From Erythrobacter sp. AP23 (GTDB taxonomy: Bacteria > Pseudomonadota > Alphaproteobacteria > Sphingomonadales > Sphingomonadaceae), in NCBI RefSeq assembly GCF_001542855.1, contig NZ_LNBY01000001.1, positions 1 to 64,000 of the forward strand: a DNA stretch of 64,000 bases, given 5' to 3'. The notes beneath the pieces are model-generated. The model did no database searches and had not been told where the DNA came from. It worked only from the letters and a program-made list of their open reading frames with translations. Below, piece after piece: positions 18,101 to 26,470 of this stretch. Position 1 is the stretch's first letter, and each line of letters opens with the position of its first letter. Made by a program: the position numbers and the translations under genes.

Positions 18101-18190
18101 CGGGAGTCGGTCGGACGTTAGCGTTCGCTCACCGGGTCAGGTCCGGAAGGAAGCAGCCCAGGTGGATTGCGGCGGGTCGGCCGGCTCCTT
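18101..18190 (+). ncRNA. ffs: Small signal recognition particle RNA (4.5S)
   Basis: The universally conserved SRP apical segment GTCAGGTCCGGAAGGAAGCA lies at 18136-18155. Flanking arms GGAGTCGGTCGG (from 18103) and GTCGGCCGGCTCC (to 18188) pair to form the closing stem. The RNA binds Ffh and FtsY for co-translational membrane targeting. Its place just ahead of dnaX-ybaB is a common alphaproteobacterial arrangement. Ends are estimated from the stem. Confidence 0.9.
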
Positions 18191-18202
18191 ATTGCCCCAC
18201 AT

Positions 18203-18673
18203 ATGACTGATGATTCACGGGTCGCCGCAAGCCGTTGGGAAACTCCGTTTGAGAATGTGGGCGACAGGAGATTGCATCTCCTGCGCGTTACTTACCCCGC
18301 TTGCATCTTTATGGGCCGGCATAATGGCCCTCACTATGATCTGTCCGAGTTCACCTAGGACGGTGATTGCGAAATTCTAGTGTTTAGCGAGTACGATCGG
18401 ACAGTCTATCGTATCCTGGCCGATACCGAGGCGATCCGCATCAACGATGAGAGAGATCTTCCTCGCATCGATGAAAAGGCAGATGGTACTGGAATCTCAT
18501 CCTTTCGCCTTGCTGGCACCGCACTCCATGAGTCCCTAAGCAGCGTGTTGAATGAAAAAGCGCGCACATACTGCATCGCAACGGGTTGGGAATGTGTGGA
18601 GTTCATTTGCCTGAATGAACCTTTGATCGAATCTATCGGGATCGTCGAAGACAGTAGGGCATCTTTCCACTAG
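18203..18673 (+). pseudogene. Hypothetical ORF interrupted by an in-frame TAG
   Basis: Two open segments share one frame: 18203-18355 (51 residues, ending GPHYDLSEFT) and 18359-18673 (104 codons beginning DGDCEILVFSEYDRTVYRI). Only a TAG at 18356-18358 separates them. Neither half resembles a family I know. The simplest reading is a gene with a recent nonsense mutation; a second gene starting at GTG 18380 and amber read-through are alternatives. It sits between the SRP RNA and dnaX. Coding content is judged from residue composition only. Confidence 0.42.
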
Positions 18674-18716
18674 CTGCGGCATGACAACCGGCGCATCTGC
18701 GCCTACCTAGACCTGC

Positions 18717-20531
18717 ATGGGTGATTCACCGGACAATCCAGACGGCCTGCCTTGGGAAACCGGGAGCGAGGAGGTCGACGCGCCGAGCGCTGCGGAGCTT
18801 GAAGAAGCTGGGCAGGAATCGATGTTCGGCGCACCGTCCGCTTCCGAACCCGAGCCCCCAGCCGAGGAAGCTCTTCCGGCTCCTTCGGCGAGCGCACCGC
18901 CCAAAGCCGATCCGGCGCAGCCTTATCGCGTTCTCGCGCGCAAATACCGCCCGCAGACCTTTGCCGAGCTGATCGGCCAGGAAGCGATGGTGCGCACGCT
19001 GGCCAATGCTGTCGCCCGCGACCGGCTGGCGCACGCCTTCCTGATGACCGGTGTCCGCGGGGTCGGGAAAACCTCGACCGCGCGCCTGATCGCCAAGGCG
19101 CTCAACTGCATCGGGCCCGATGGCCAGGGCGGTCCGACGATCAGCCCCTGCGGTGTGTGCGAACCATGCCAGGCGATCGCCGAAGGCCGCCATATCGACG
19201 TGATCGAGATGGACGCGGCATCTCACACCGGCGTCGACGACGTGCGCGAAATCATCGAGGCGGTGCGCTATGCCGCGGTCTCGGCGCGCTACAAGATCTA
19301 CATCATCGACGAAGTCCACATGCTCTCGCGCAACGCTTTCAACGCGCTGCTCAAAACGCTGGAAGAACCGCCCGCGCATGTGAAGTTCCTATTTGCGACT
19401 ACCGAGGTCGAGAAGCTGCCGGTCACGGTTCTCAGCCGCACCCAACGGTTCGACCTGCGGCGTATCCCGGTCGAACTGCTCGAAACGCACTTCGCCGAGA
19501 TCTGTCGTAAGGAAGGGGTCGAGGCAGACCCGGAAGCGCTACACATCGTCGCCAACGCGGCGGAAGGCTCGGTGCGCGACGGGCTTTCGATCCTCGACCA
19601 AGCGATCGCCCATGCCGATCTGGACACGGAGGGCAAGGTCACCGCGGAACGCGTGCGCGACATGCTCGGCCTTGCCGACAAGAGTGCACAGCGCAGGCTC
19701 TTTGCACATATCCTCGAAGGCGAGGGCAGGGCGCTACTGGAGGCGGTCGACGAACAATATGCGCTCGGCGTCGAGCCGCTGGCACTGATGCGCGCGCAGA
19801 TGGACCTCGCCCATCGCATCACAGTTGCCCAGGTCTCCGGCAGTGAACCCGAAGGTGCCAGCGCGGACGAGCGCGAGCAACTCGCCGATTGGGCCGGGCG
19901 CTTGCCCGCCGGACAGCTTCACCGCCTCTGGCAATTGCTGCTCAAGGGTCACGAGGAGGTCCGGCTTGCGCCCGATCCGCTGGTCGCGTTGCGTATGGCA
20001 TTGCTGCGCACGCTGCATGCGGGACAGATGCCCGATCCGGGCAAGCTAGCGAAAAAGATCGAGAAGCTCGCGGAAGCGGGTCCCGCACCGGCCCCTGCAG
20101 CTTCCGGTGAGGCAACTTCCGCTGCGCCGCAAGCCTCGCTAGACTGGCAGGAACTGGTCGATGCGATCGACGCATCCGGCCTGCTGCAGGAGGCGAGCAT
20201 CATGCGCCTGCAAGTGCGCGTGGTAGACTTTGCCGACGGTGTCCTGCGCTACGGCCGCGATGCCAAGTTTTCGGACGATATCGCGCCGGTACTGCGTGAT
20301 GCCTTGCACCGCCACACGGGCAAGCGCTGGACTGTGGAAGAGGTGGCAGGCGGAACAGGCGCCCCGTCGCTGGTCGAGGTGCAGCAGGCCGAGCGTGACG
20401 CTGCTGCAGCGGCTACGCGCGCCCACCCGTTGGTAAAGGCGGCATTCGATGCCTTTCCCGACGCCGAACTTATCGATGAAGGCGGCGCATCCCCCCAGCG
20501 CCGCGAAATACCCTGGAGTAGAAAAGCATGA
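18717..20531 (+). CDS. dnaX: DNA polymerase III subunit gamma/tau
   Basis: A 604-residue clamp-loader subunit of the replicative polymerase. An unusually acidic, Pro-rich N-terminal extension of about 65 residues precedes the AAA+ core. That core starts at YRVLARKYRPQTFAELIGQ, with Walker A GVRGVGKTSTAR, a zinc site (four Cys: C in ALNCIG, then CGVCEPC), Walker B-like IDEVHMLS and sensor 1 LFATTEVEKLP. The C-terminal tau-like part begins near residue 440. The stop overlaps the ybaB start by 4 bp. I did not see an A-rich slippery site for programmed frameshifting to gamma. Confidence 0.94.
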   Translation: MGDSPDNPDGLPWETGSEEVDAPSAAELEEAGQESMFGAPSASEPEPPAEEALPAPSASAPPKADPAQPYRVLARKYRPQTFAELIGQEAMVRTLANAVARDRLAHAFLMTGVRGVGKTSTARLIAKALNCIGPDGQGGPTISPCGVCEPCQAIAEGRHIDVIEMDAASHTGVDDVREIIEAVRYAAVSARYKIYIIDEVHMLSRNAFNALLKTLEEPPAHVKFLFATTEVEKLPVTVLSRTQRFDLRRIPVELLETHFAEICRKEGVEADPEALHIVANAAEGSVRDGLSILDQAIAHADLDTEGKVTAERVRDMLGLADKSAQRRLFAHILEGEGRALLEAVDEQYALGVEPLALMRAQMDLAHRITVAQVSGSEPEGASADEREQLADWAGRLPAGQLHRLWQLLLKGHEEVRLAPDPLVALRMALLRTLHAGQMPDPGKLAKKIEKLAEAGPAPAPAASGEATSAAPQASLDWQELVDAIDASGLLQEASIMRLQVRVVDFADGVLRYGRDAKFSDDIAPVLRDALHRHTGKRWTVEEVAGGTGAPSLVEVQQAERDAAAAATRAHPLVKAAFDAFPDAELIDEGGASPQRREIPWSRKA

Positions 20532-20863
20532 ATATGGAAGAAATGCTCGCGCAGGCCCAAAAGGCCGCCGAAACGATCCAGAAGCAGATGGGCGATGCAC
20601 AGGCCAAGCTCGACGAGATCGAAGTCGAGGGATCGGCTGGCGGCGGCCTGGTCAAGGTGCGGGCGACCGCACGGGGCCGTATTCTCGGCGTGACGATCGA
20701 CGAGAGCCTGATGAAACCGGAAGAGAAGCAGATGGTCGAGGATCTCGTGACCGCGGCTTTCAACGACGCGCGCGACCGTGCGGATCGCGTCTCGGCGGAG
20801 GAAATGGGCAAGATCCAGCAAGGCGTCGGCCTGCCCCCGGGCTTCAAGCTGCCCGGCATGTAA
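20528..20863 (+). CDS. YbaB/EbfC nucleoid-associated protein
   Basis: A 111-residue member of the YbaB/EbfC DNA-binding family. It has NMEEMLAQAQKAAETIQKQMGDAQAKL at the start, the core GSAGGGLVKVRATARGRILGVTIDESLM and the C-terminal helices ending PPGFKLPGM. Family members are dimeric, bind DNA and are linked to gene regulation or nucleoid organisation. Translation is coupled to dnaX through an ATGA overlap, the conserved dnaX-ybaB arrangement. A perfect 8-bp hairpin follows the stop. Confidence 0.93.
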   Translation: MNMEEMLAQAQKAAETIQKQMGDAQAKLDEIEVEGSAGGGLVKVRATARGRILGVTIDESLMKPEEKQMVEDLVTAAFNDARDRADRVSAEEMGKIQQGVGLPPGFKLPGM

Positions 20864-20870
20864 CGAAGAT

Positions 20871-20892
20871 GTCAGGCCGAGCATGGCCTGAC
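20871..20892 (+). terminator. Hairpin after dnaX-ybaB
   Basis: GTCAGGCC (20871-20878) pairs perfectly with GGCCTGAC (20885-20892) around a 6-nt loop, 7 bp after the ybaB stop. No T-run follows, so it may be a Rho-assisted terminator or a 3' stabiliser. Confidence 0.5.
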
Positions 20893-20980
20893 CCGCCCGA
20901 CTGCGCCATCCTCCCGGCTGCCGCGAGCGACACGGTCGTCGCGGTTCCCGGAGGCTGCAACCGCCTGAGCGTGCAACTAC

Positions 20981-21178
20981 CTATGCATGTCGCGGATGAG
21001 GCAGCCGTTCTGCACGCAGATCGCGTTCTTCGTCCAACGGCCGCCAGCCTTTCTGGTGGTCGCGGATCAGTGGCGCGCTGCAGCGCGTGCATTTGGTGCG
21101 AAAGTTGATTCCGTCATGCCAGACGCGGCGCCGGTTGACGTTATGACTTCCCACCTTGCAGATGACCGAACTCAGCAT
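20981..21178 (-). CDS. Small zinc-ribbon-like hypothetical protein
   Basis: A 65-residue protein with C-x(n)-RRRVWHDGINFRTKCTRCSAPLIRD, i.e. one Cys near residue 7 and a CxxC at about 30-33. The pattern suggests a partial zinc ribbon or treble-clef knuckle. I recognise the RRRVWHDGINYRTxCxxC style from small uncharacterised sphingomonad proteins. The ATG at 21178 has a modest GGAG upstream. It stands alone between ybaB and lon, on the opposite strand. No function can be proposed beyond likely metal binding. Confidence 0.6.
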   Translation of the reverse strand: MLSSVICKVGSHNVNRRRVWHDGINFRTKCTRCSAPLIRDHQKGWRPLDEERDLRAERLPHPRHA

Positions 21179-21366
21179 GGCTTTGACTCCAAAGGAGAAA
21201 TTAAATTTCCTCTTTGCCCCCGTTCGGGTTCATAGCTTAGGTTAATGGCAGGTTGATTGTAATACCGCGCCATCCACATGACTTTTGAATGCAGCGTTGC
21301 GCAGTGGGACAGGCCTCACCATATTCCTTGCGAACGGCCGTTGGCGGCCTTGATTGGAATTGATTG

Positions 21367-23754
21367 ATGACCCAGACTTTCCCCCTCCTCCCCTTACGCG
21401 ACATTGTGGTGTTTCCCGGCATGGTGGTGCCCCTGTTCGTCGGGCGCGACAAATCGGTGGCGGCGCTCGAAGCGGCGATGGAAGGCAGCAAGGATATCTT
21501 CCTGCTCGCTCAGCTCGATCCCGGTTGCGACGATCCCGAGCGCGACGATCTGTTCGACGTCGGCGTTGTCGCCCAGGTTCTGCAGTTGCTCAAGCTGCCC
21601 GACGGCACGGTACGTGTGCTGGTGCAGGGCAGCGCAAGAGCGGCGCTCGAGCAGCTCGCCCCGCGCGGCGACTATGTCGAGGCGTCGGTGAGCGTGGCCG
21701 ATGCGGTGACCGCGTCGGGCAGTGAAGTCGTCGCGATGATGCGCCAGGTAATCGAGCAGTTCGGCGAGTATGCCAAGCTTAACAAGAAGCTGGGCGAAGA
21801 GGCCGCCGAGCAGCTGGGCGATATCGACGATGCCGGCGAACTGGCCGACACGATCGCCGCGGCGATCAATGCCAAGGTGTCGGACAAGCAGGCGCTGCTG
21901 GTCGAGAAGGATCCACTCAAGCGGCTCGAAATGGTCATGTCCTTCATGGAAGGCGAGCTATCGGTGCTGCAGGTCGAGCGTCGCATTCGTGGCCGTGTGA
22001 AGCGCCAGATGGAAAAGACCCAGCGCGAATACTACCTCAACGAGCAATTGAAGGCGATCCAGAACGAGTTGGGCGGCGACGATGACGGCAGTAACGAAAT
22101 TGCCGAACTGACCGAGAAGATTGCCAAGACCAAGCTGTCCAAGGAAGCGCGCGAGAAAGCGGAAGCTGAGCTGAAGAAGCTCAAGGCCATGCAGCCGATG
22201 AGCGCCGAGGCAACCGTCATTCGCAACTATCTCGACGTGTTGCTCGGCTTGCCGTGGGGCAAGAAGAGCAGGGTCAAGAAGGACATCGGCAAGGCACAGG
22301 AAGTGCTCGATGCCGATCACTATGGACTCGAGAAGGTCAAAGACCGCATCATCGAATATCTCGCCGTGCAGGCGCGCACGCGCAAGCTGAAGGGGCCGAT
22401 TCTGTGTCTCGTCGGCCCGCCGGGTGTCGGCAAGACGTCGCTTGGGAAAAGCATCGCCAAGGCGACCGGCCGCGAGTTCGTGCGCCAGTCATTGGGCGGC
22501 GTGCGCGACGAGGCGGAAATCCGCGGTCACCGGCGTACCTATATCGGCTCACTGCCCGGGAAGATCGTCAGCAACCTCAAGAAGGCGGGCAAGATCAATC
22601 CGTTGTTCCTGCTCGACGAAATCGACAAGCTCGGCCAGGATTTTCGTGGCGATCCCGCCTCGGCATTGCTCGAAGTCCTCGATCCCGAACAAAACAGCAA
22701 GTTCCAGGATCACTATCTCGAACTCGATCTCGACCTGTCGGACATCATGTTCGTGACCACTGCGAACAGCCTCAACCTGCCGCAGCCGCTGCTCGACCGG
22801 ATGGAGATCATCCGGCTGGAAGGCTATACCGAGGACGAAAAGGTCGAAATTGCCACGCGCCATCTGCTGCCCAAGCAAGTCAAGGAGCACGGGCTCAAGA
22901 AGGGCGAATTCGAACTCACCGAAGAGGGGCTGCGCGATCTCATTCGGTACTACACGCGCGAAGCGGGCGTCCGCACGCTCGAACGCGAACTTGCCCGCTT
23001 GGCGCGCAAATCCCTGCGCAAGATCCTCGAAAACGAGGTCGAGAGCGTGACGATCACGCCCGAAAATCTCAGCGACTTTGCCGGCGTACGCAAGTTCAAG
23101 CACGGGATGAGCGAGGAAGAACCGCAGGTCGGTGCCGTGACCGGACTCGCCTGGACCGAGGTGGGCGGCGAATTGCTGACCATCGAAAGTGTGACCACCC
23201 CGGGCAAGGGCGAGATCAAGACGACCGGCAAGCTCGGCGAAGTGATGAACGAAAGCGTCGCGGCCGCCTTCAGTTTCGTGAAGGCACGTGCGCCGCATTA
23301 CGGGATCAAGCCGAGCCTGATCCAGCGCCGCAATATTCATATCCATTTGCCCGAAGGTGCGGTGCCCAAGGATGGGCCGAGTGCGGGCGTGGGCATGGTA
23401 ACGTCGATTGTGTCCACCCTTTCGGGCGTTCCGGTTCGCGCCGAGGTGGCCATGACCGGCGAGGTGACCTTGCGTGGTCGCGTGCTGGCGATCGGCGGTC
23501 TCAAGGAGAAACTGCTCGCGGCGCTGCGGGGCGGGATCAAGAAGGTCCTCATCCCCGAGGAAAATGTAAAAGACCTCGCCGAGATTCCCGACAATGTGAA
23601 GGATGGCCTGGAAATCGTGCCGGTCGCCCATGTCGACGAGGTACTGGTCCACGCACTCTGTAGTGTACCGGAGCCGATCGAATGGACCGAGGCGGACGAT
23701 CTGGCGAGCCAGCCGGACCATTCCCATGGGGCTCCGTCACCGACCGCGCATTAA
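21367..23754 (+). CDS. lon: ATP-dependent protease Lon
   Basis: A 795-residue AAA+ serine protease that degrades misfolded and regulatory proteins in the cytoplasm. The N-terminal LON domain (FPLLPLRDIVVFPGMVVPLFV) is followed by the coiled-coil region, the ATPase with GPPGVGKTSLGKSIA and LFLLDEIDKLGQDF, and the protease domain with catalytic Ser672 in KDGPSAGVG and Lys715 in GGLKEKLLA. I start at ATG 21367 rather than the TTG three bases earlier. A G/C-rich hairpin follows. The hup gene comes next, a typical lon-hupB neighbourhood. Confidence 0.96.
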   Translation: MTQTFPLLPLRDIVVFPGMVVPLFVGRDKSVAALEAAMEGSKDIFLLAQLDPGCDDPERDDLFDVGVVAQVLQLLKLPDGTVRVLVQGSARAALEQLAPRGDYVEASVSVADAVTASGSEVVAMMRQVIEQFGEYAKLNKKLGEEAAEQLGDIDDAGELADTIAAAINAKVSDKQALLVEKDPLKRLEMVMSFMEGELSVLQVERRIRGRVKRQMEKTQREYYLNEQLKAIQNELGGDDDGSNEIAELTEKIAKTKLSKEAREKAEAELKKLKAMQPMSAEATVIRNYLDVLLGLPWGKKSRVKKDIGKAQEVLDADHYGLEKVKDRIIEYLAVQARTRKLKGPILCLVGPPGVGKTSLGKSIAKATGREFVRQSLGGVRDEAEIRGHRRTYIGSLPGKIVSNLKKAGKINPLFLLDEIDKLGQDFRGDPASALLEVLDPEQNSKFQDHYLELDLDLSDIMFVTTANSLNLPQPLLDRMEIIRLEGYTEDEKVEIATRHLLPKQVKEHGLKKGEFELTEEGLRDLIRYYTREAGVRTLERELARLARKSLRKILENEVESVTITPENLSDFAGVRKFKHGMSEEEPQVGAVTGLAWTEVGGELLTIESVTTPGKGEIKTTGKLGEVMNESVAAAFSFVKARAPHYGIKPSLIQRRNIHIHLPEGAVPKDGPSAGVGMVTSIVSTLSGVPVRAEVAMTGEVTLRGRVLAIGGLKEKLLAALRGGIKKVLIPEENVKDLAEIPDNVKDGLEIVPVAHVDEVLVHALCSVPEPIEWTEADDLASQPDHSHGAPSPTAH

Positions 23755-23787
23755 CAAAAGGCATGCTGCGCTGCAGCGACTCGAATC

Positions 23788-23813
23788 GCCCCCCGGCGCC
23801 TTGACCGGGGGGC
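23788..23813 (+). terminator. G/C-rich hairpin after lon
   Basis: GCCCCCCGG (23788-23796) pairs with CCGGGGGGC (23805-23813) around an 8-nt loop, 33 bp after the lon stop. The stem is very stable, but TTCACCC follows rather than a T-tract. Confidence 0.62.
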
Positions 23814-24008
23814 TTCACCCGCGCTTGGCAGATCACGGGATGGTGAATTCGCGCTTCACCTCAATTTTCGCTGCTCTGGCCCCGAAATCCGCCGGTTTTG
23901 GCCGATTTTATCTTTGACACTGCCGACAAAAAACTCTCAATTCGTCCGCCTTCACCGAGGCGATTCAGCCAACACCATTCGATTATAAGAACAAGGGGGT
24001 TTTCACCT

Positions 24009-24281
24009 ATGAACAAGAACGACCTGATCAGCGCGGTTGCCGATTCCAGCGGCCTGTCCAAGAGCGATGCTTCGAGCGCCGTCGAAGGTGTCTTCGATTC
24101 CATCAGCAAGGCCCTGTCGAGCGGTGACGAAGTGCGCCTGGTCGGCTTCGGCACCTTCTCGGTTGCCAAGCGCAAGGCCTCGACCGGTCGTAACCCGCGC
24201 ACTGGCGAACCGATGACTATCAAGGCTTCGAACCAGCCGAAATTCAAGGCCGGCAAGGGTCTCAAGGACGCCGTCAACTAA
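24009..24281 (+). CDS. HU-family DNA-binding protein
   Basis: A 90-residue histone-like protein that bends and compacts DNA as a dimer. The full fold is visible: MNKNDLISAVADSSGLSKSDA (helices 1-2), VRLVGFGTFSVAKRKASTGRNPRTGE (the HU signature with the DNA-intercalating arm starting at RNPRTGE) and KFKAGKGLKDAVN at the end. It has its own promoter region of 254 bp downstream of lon, where a perfect -35-like TTGACA lies at 23914-23919. AGGGGG precedes the start. Hairpins follow the stop. Assignment to hupB rather than hupA is by lon linkage only. Confidence 0.93.
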   Translation: MNKNDLISAVADSSGLSKSDASSAVEGVFDSISKALSSGDEVRLVGFGTFSVAKRKASTGRNPRTGEPMTIKASNQPKFKAGKGLKDAVN

Positions 24282-24299
24282 TCGGTCTTGCCTGACCGG

Positions 24300-24322
24300 C
24301 GCTCCGCACGCCTCGCGGAGCG
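24300..24322. terminator. Bidirectional terminator-like hairpin after hup
   Basis: CGCTCCGC (24300-24307) pairs with GCGGAGCG (24315-24322). A second stem, GCTTTCC/GGAAAGC, lies at 24346-24364. Both lie between hup and the convergent lipoprotein gene, so they may serve both transcripts. Confidence 0.6.
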
Positions 24323-24381
24323 ACAATGGGACTGAATTTCGCCGTGCTTTCCTTCCCGGAAAGCGCGGCGTTTTCGTTTGC

Positions 24382-25218
24382 TCAGTCGAACGCGATGAGC
24401 GCGGTGGGCGCCTGGCTGGTTGCCGGTCCGATATTCCACGATAGAGATTGCCCGAGGGCGTGCGGAGCCGGTCCCTCGTCGGTATTGTTCGCCAGAATCC
24501 GGCCGTCGGTCACAATGGTGAAGGTGCCTTCCGGGATGACGATCCGCGGCATCTCACCGCCGTCGTCGGCCTCCGACATGGCTGCCATCGCCGCAAGCGG
24601 GGCGCCGCCGCCCAACATCGGATTGGTGTCCTTCTGACCGACAAACCCCGGTGCATCGACACGTATCTGGTCGCCATCGCGCAGGTGCACGCCGACGAAG
24701 GCGTTGAAACCTTGTATGCGCTCGATTGTGGGGAAGACGAAGTCGTGACCCAACGTGCCGGAGATTGCGAATTCCACGTCGAACAGGCCGTCGCCCCGAT
24801 ATTCGACCCGCTGCCACCCGCGCTGGCGTTCGAGCCGGTTGGCCAGCTCCTCGGCCGCTTCGGGATCCGACGGGTCTATGCCACCGAGGAAGGCGCGCAT
24901 CTGCTCTGCCTCGCGTGCCTGCTTCTCGCGGCGCTCTTGAGCGTTCGCATCCCATTCTTCACGCTGTTCAGCGATTTCAACCGCCGAGCATTCGCGAACG
25001 TCGAAATCGTCGTCGTAACATTCCGCCTCGAAGCTCTCATCGCTGTTTTCGGCAAGATCGGCGAGCTTGCTGAGTGCGAGCATCTGGATCTCTCCAGTGT
25101 AGGAGAAGGCGAAGGTATCGTCGGCTAGCAGTTGCAGTTCGCTGGTGAACTTCCCTGGCGACAGCATACAGCCGGTCAGCAGCAGCGGCGCCATCAGGAT
25201 GGTGAGCAAGCGTGTCAT
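24382..25218 (-). CDS. Hypothetical lipoprotein
   Basis: A 278-residue exported lipoprotein. The signal sequence ends in the lipobox LLTGC with Cys17 as the lipidated residue. The mature part has an LYS-rich/acidic helical stretch (about 70-125, many Glu and Arg, coiled-coil-like) and a C-terminal beta-rich segment with VIPEGTFTIVTDGRILANNTDEGP (about 231-254). I recognise no named family. Without an Asp at position +2 (CMLSP follows), outer-membrane location is expected. It is convergent to hup and 27 bp upstream of the end of rlmB on the same strand. Confidence 0.72.
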   Translation of the reverse strand: MTRLLTILMAPLLLTGCMLSPGKFTSELQLLADDTFAFSYTGEIQMLALSKLADLAENSDESFEAECYDDDFDVRECSAVEIAEQREEWDANAQERREKQAREAEQMRAFLGGIDPSDPEAAEELANRLERQRGWQRVEYRGDGLFDVEFAISGTLGHDFVFPTIERIQGFNAFVGVHLRDGDQIRVDAPGFVGQKDTNPMLGGGAPLAAMAAMSEADDGGEMPRIVIPEGTFTIVTDGRILANNTDEGPAPHALGQSLSWNIGPATSQAPTALIAFD

Positions 25219-25245
25219 GCGTTTCCCCCAAGTCGGCGATGCCGG

Positions 25246-26037
25246 CTATCGCGTCGCTACCGCATAGAGCGCGATTGCGCCGGCATTGGATACGTTCAGA
25301 CTTTCGATCCGCTCGCCGATCGGCAGTTTGGCGAGCGCGTCGCAATGCGACTCGATATTATGCCGCATGCCTTCGCCTTCCGCGCCCAGCACGAGCGCGA
25401 CGGGGCCTGCAGGTAGCGCTTCGGCGAGTGTGGCGTCCGCGGCGCCGGTCAGCCCGATCCGCCAGTAACCGGCTTCGGCCATCTGCTCCAGCGCGCGGGC
25501 AAGATTGACCACGCGCACCCAGGGTAACACTTCGAGCGCGCCGGAGGCCGCCTTGCCGACGACTCCGCCTTCGGGTGGCGCATGGCGATCTTGGGTGATC
25601 AAGGCCCCGGCACCGAACGCTGCAGCCGATCGCATGATCGCCCCGACATTGTGCGGGTCGGTTACCTGGTCGAGTACGACGATCGGGCGTTCTGGATCGC
25701 CGTCGAGGACCTCGTCGAGGTGAGTGTCTTCCAATGCGGCGCATTCGAGCACGAGGCCCTGATGTGGCGCATCCTTGGCTACAAGCCGCGCAAGATCGGT
25801 TACATCGGCATATTCGACCGGGAAATCGGATGGCAGTTCGCCATCGAGCGTGTCGATCGCCTCGCGGGTTGCCCACAATTTCCGGTGCACCCGGTCCGGG
25901 TTCTTGAGCGCTGCCTCGACCGCATGGCGGCCCCACAGCCTCACCTGGCCGGCACTGGCGCGGCCGCTGCCGCGCCCGCCCTTCATCCGGCCTGCCCGTC
26001 CTCGCAGAGCCCGTTTGCGTTCGCCTTTTGCCATCAT
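25246..26037 (-). CDS. rlmB: SpoU/TrmH-family RNA 2'-O-methyltransferase (RlmB-like)
   Basis: A 263-residue SPOUT methyltransferase using SAM to methylate a ribose 2'-OH, most likely G2251 of 23S rRNA. The N-terminal substrate-binding part begins after a basic leader (KGERKRALRGRAGRMKGGR) with LWGRHAVEAALKNPDR. The catalytic domain has VVLDQVTDPHNVGAIMRSAAAFGA, ALVLGAEGEGM and SLNVSNAGAIALYA, the three SPOUT motifs. Two adjacent ATG codons (26037, 26034) are possible starts with poor Shine-Dalgarno sites; the longer frame upstream is unlike the family. It precedes tRNA-Tyr, which is on the opposite strand. Confidence 0.88.
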   Translation of the reverse strand: MMAKGERKRALRGRAGRMKGGRGSGRASAGQVRLWGRHAVEAALKNPDRVHRKLWATREAIDTLDGELPSDFPVEYADVTDLARLVAKDAPHQGLVLECAALEDTHLDEVLDGDPERPIVVLDQVTDPHNVGAIMRSAAAFGAGALITQDRHAPPEGGVVGKAASGALEVLPWVRVVNLARALEQMAEAGYWRIGLTGAADATLAEALPAGPVALVLGAEGEGMRHNIESHCDALAKLPIGERIESLNVSNAGAIALYAVATR

Positions 26038-26176
26038 ATTCGTCCAGTTTTCTGTATTGGTTGCAGCCTGTGCCAGCGAGGGCATTGACAGGCAAGGCTC
26101 GCTTCGCCAAAGGGGCGCCTCTCGGCACGGGGTCGCCACTGCGATCCCTCGATTTCCTAAGCGAAATGGCCCGTGT

Positions 26177-26262
26177 GGACAGGTGGCCGAGTGGTTAAAG
26201 GCAGCAGACTGTAAATCTGCCCGCGCAAGCGTACGCTGGTTCGAATCCAGCCCTGTCCACCA
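26177..26262 (+). tRNA. tRNA-Tyr (anticodon GTA), island insertion target
   Basis: An 86-nt class II tRNA. Acceptor GGACAGG/CCTGTCC, discriminator A and encoded CCA (26260-26262) are clear. The anticodon arm is GCAGA-CTGTAAA-TCTGC (GTA), a long variable arm follows, and the T arm is GCTGG-TTCGAAT-CCAGC. A phage P4-type integrase gene starts 208 bp downstream, and a degenerate copy of the tRNA 3' end lies 32 kb away, marking this gene as an integration site that remained intact. Confidence 0.95.
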
Positions 26263-26267
26263 CCGCC
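26238..26267. other. attL: 3' end of tRNA-Tyr at island left end
   Basis: This 30-bp segment covers the T arm, acceptor and CCA of tRNA-Tyr plus CCGCC. It matches 58607-58635 with two substitutions and one deleted base. With the adjacent integrase gene this identifies it as the left attachment site. The exact crossover cannot be set by reading. Confidence 0.75.
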
Positions 26268-26384
26268 CTTTCTTTTAGCATCTATCCGCATCCCCAGAAA
26301 TCCATGGAAACCCTTGGATTTCTGCGGTATATTGCCTCTATTCCGTCCACTTCGGGCCATCGCGATCCACCTGCATCCGAGGTC

Positions 26385-26466
26385 AAGTGTGGGGGTAATG
26401 TGGGGGTGAGGGTGCTTACCCCCACACTTCGGATTGGTGATCTTGTGCGGAAAAGTGTGGGGGTAG
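26385..26466. repeat. Four GTGTGGGGGT-type repeats before integrase
   Basis: Copies of AAGTGTGGGGGTAA occur at 26385-26398, 26397-26410 (AATGTGGGGGTGAG), 26416-26429 (inverted) and 26453-26466 (AAGTGTGGGGGTAG). The spacing and the close fit to repeats inside the right end suggest arm-type binding sites of the integrase. They also cover its promoter region, so integrase autoregulation is plausible. Confidence 0.68.
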
Positions 26467-26470
26467 AATC

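Noticed and set aside
18717..20531. Programmed frameshift making a short gamma form in dnaX
   Set aside because: I found no A-rich slippery sequence with a downstream stem in the expected part of the gene.
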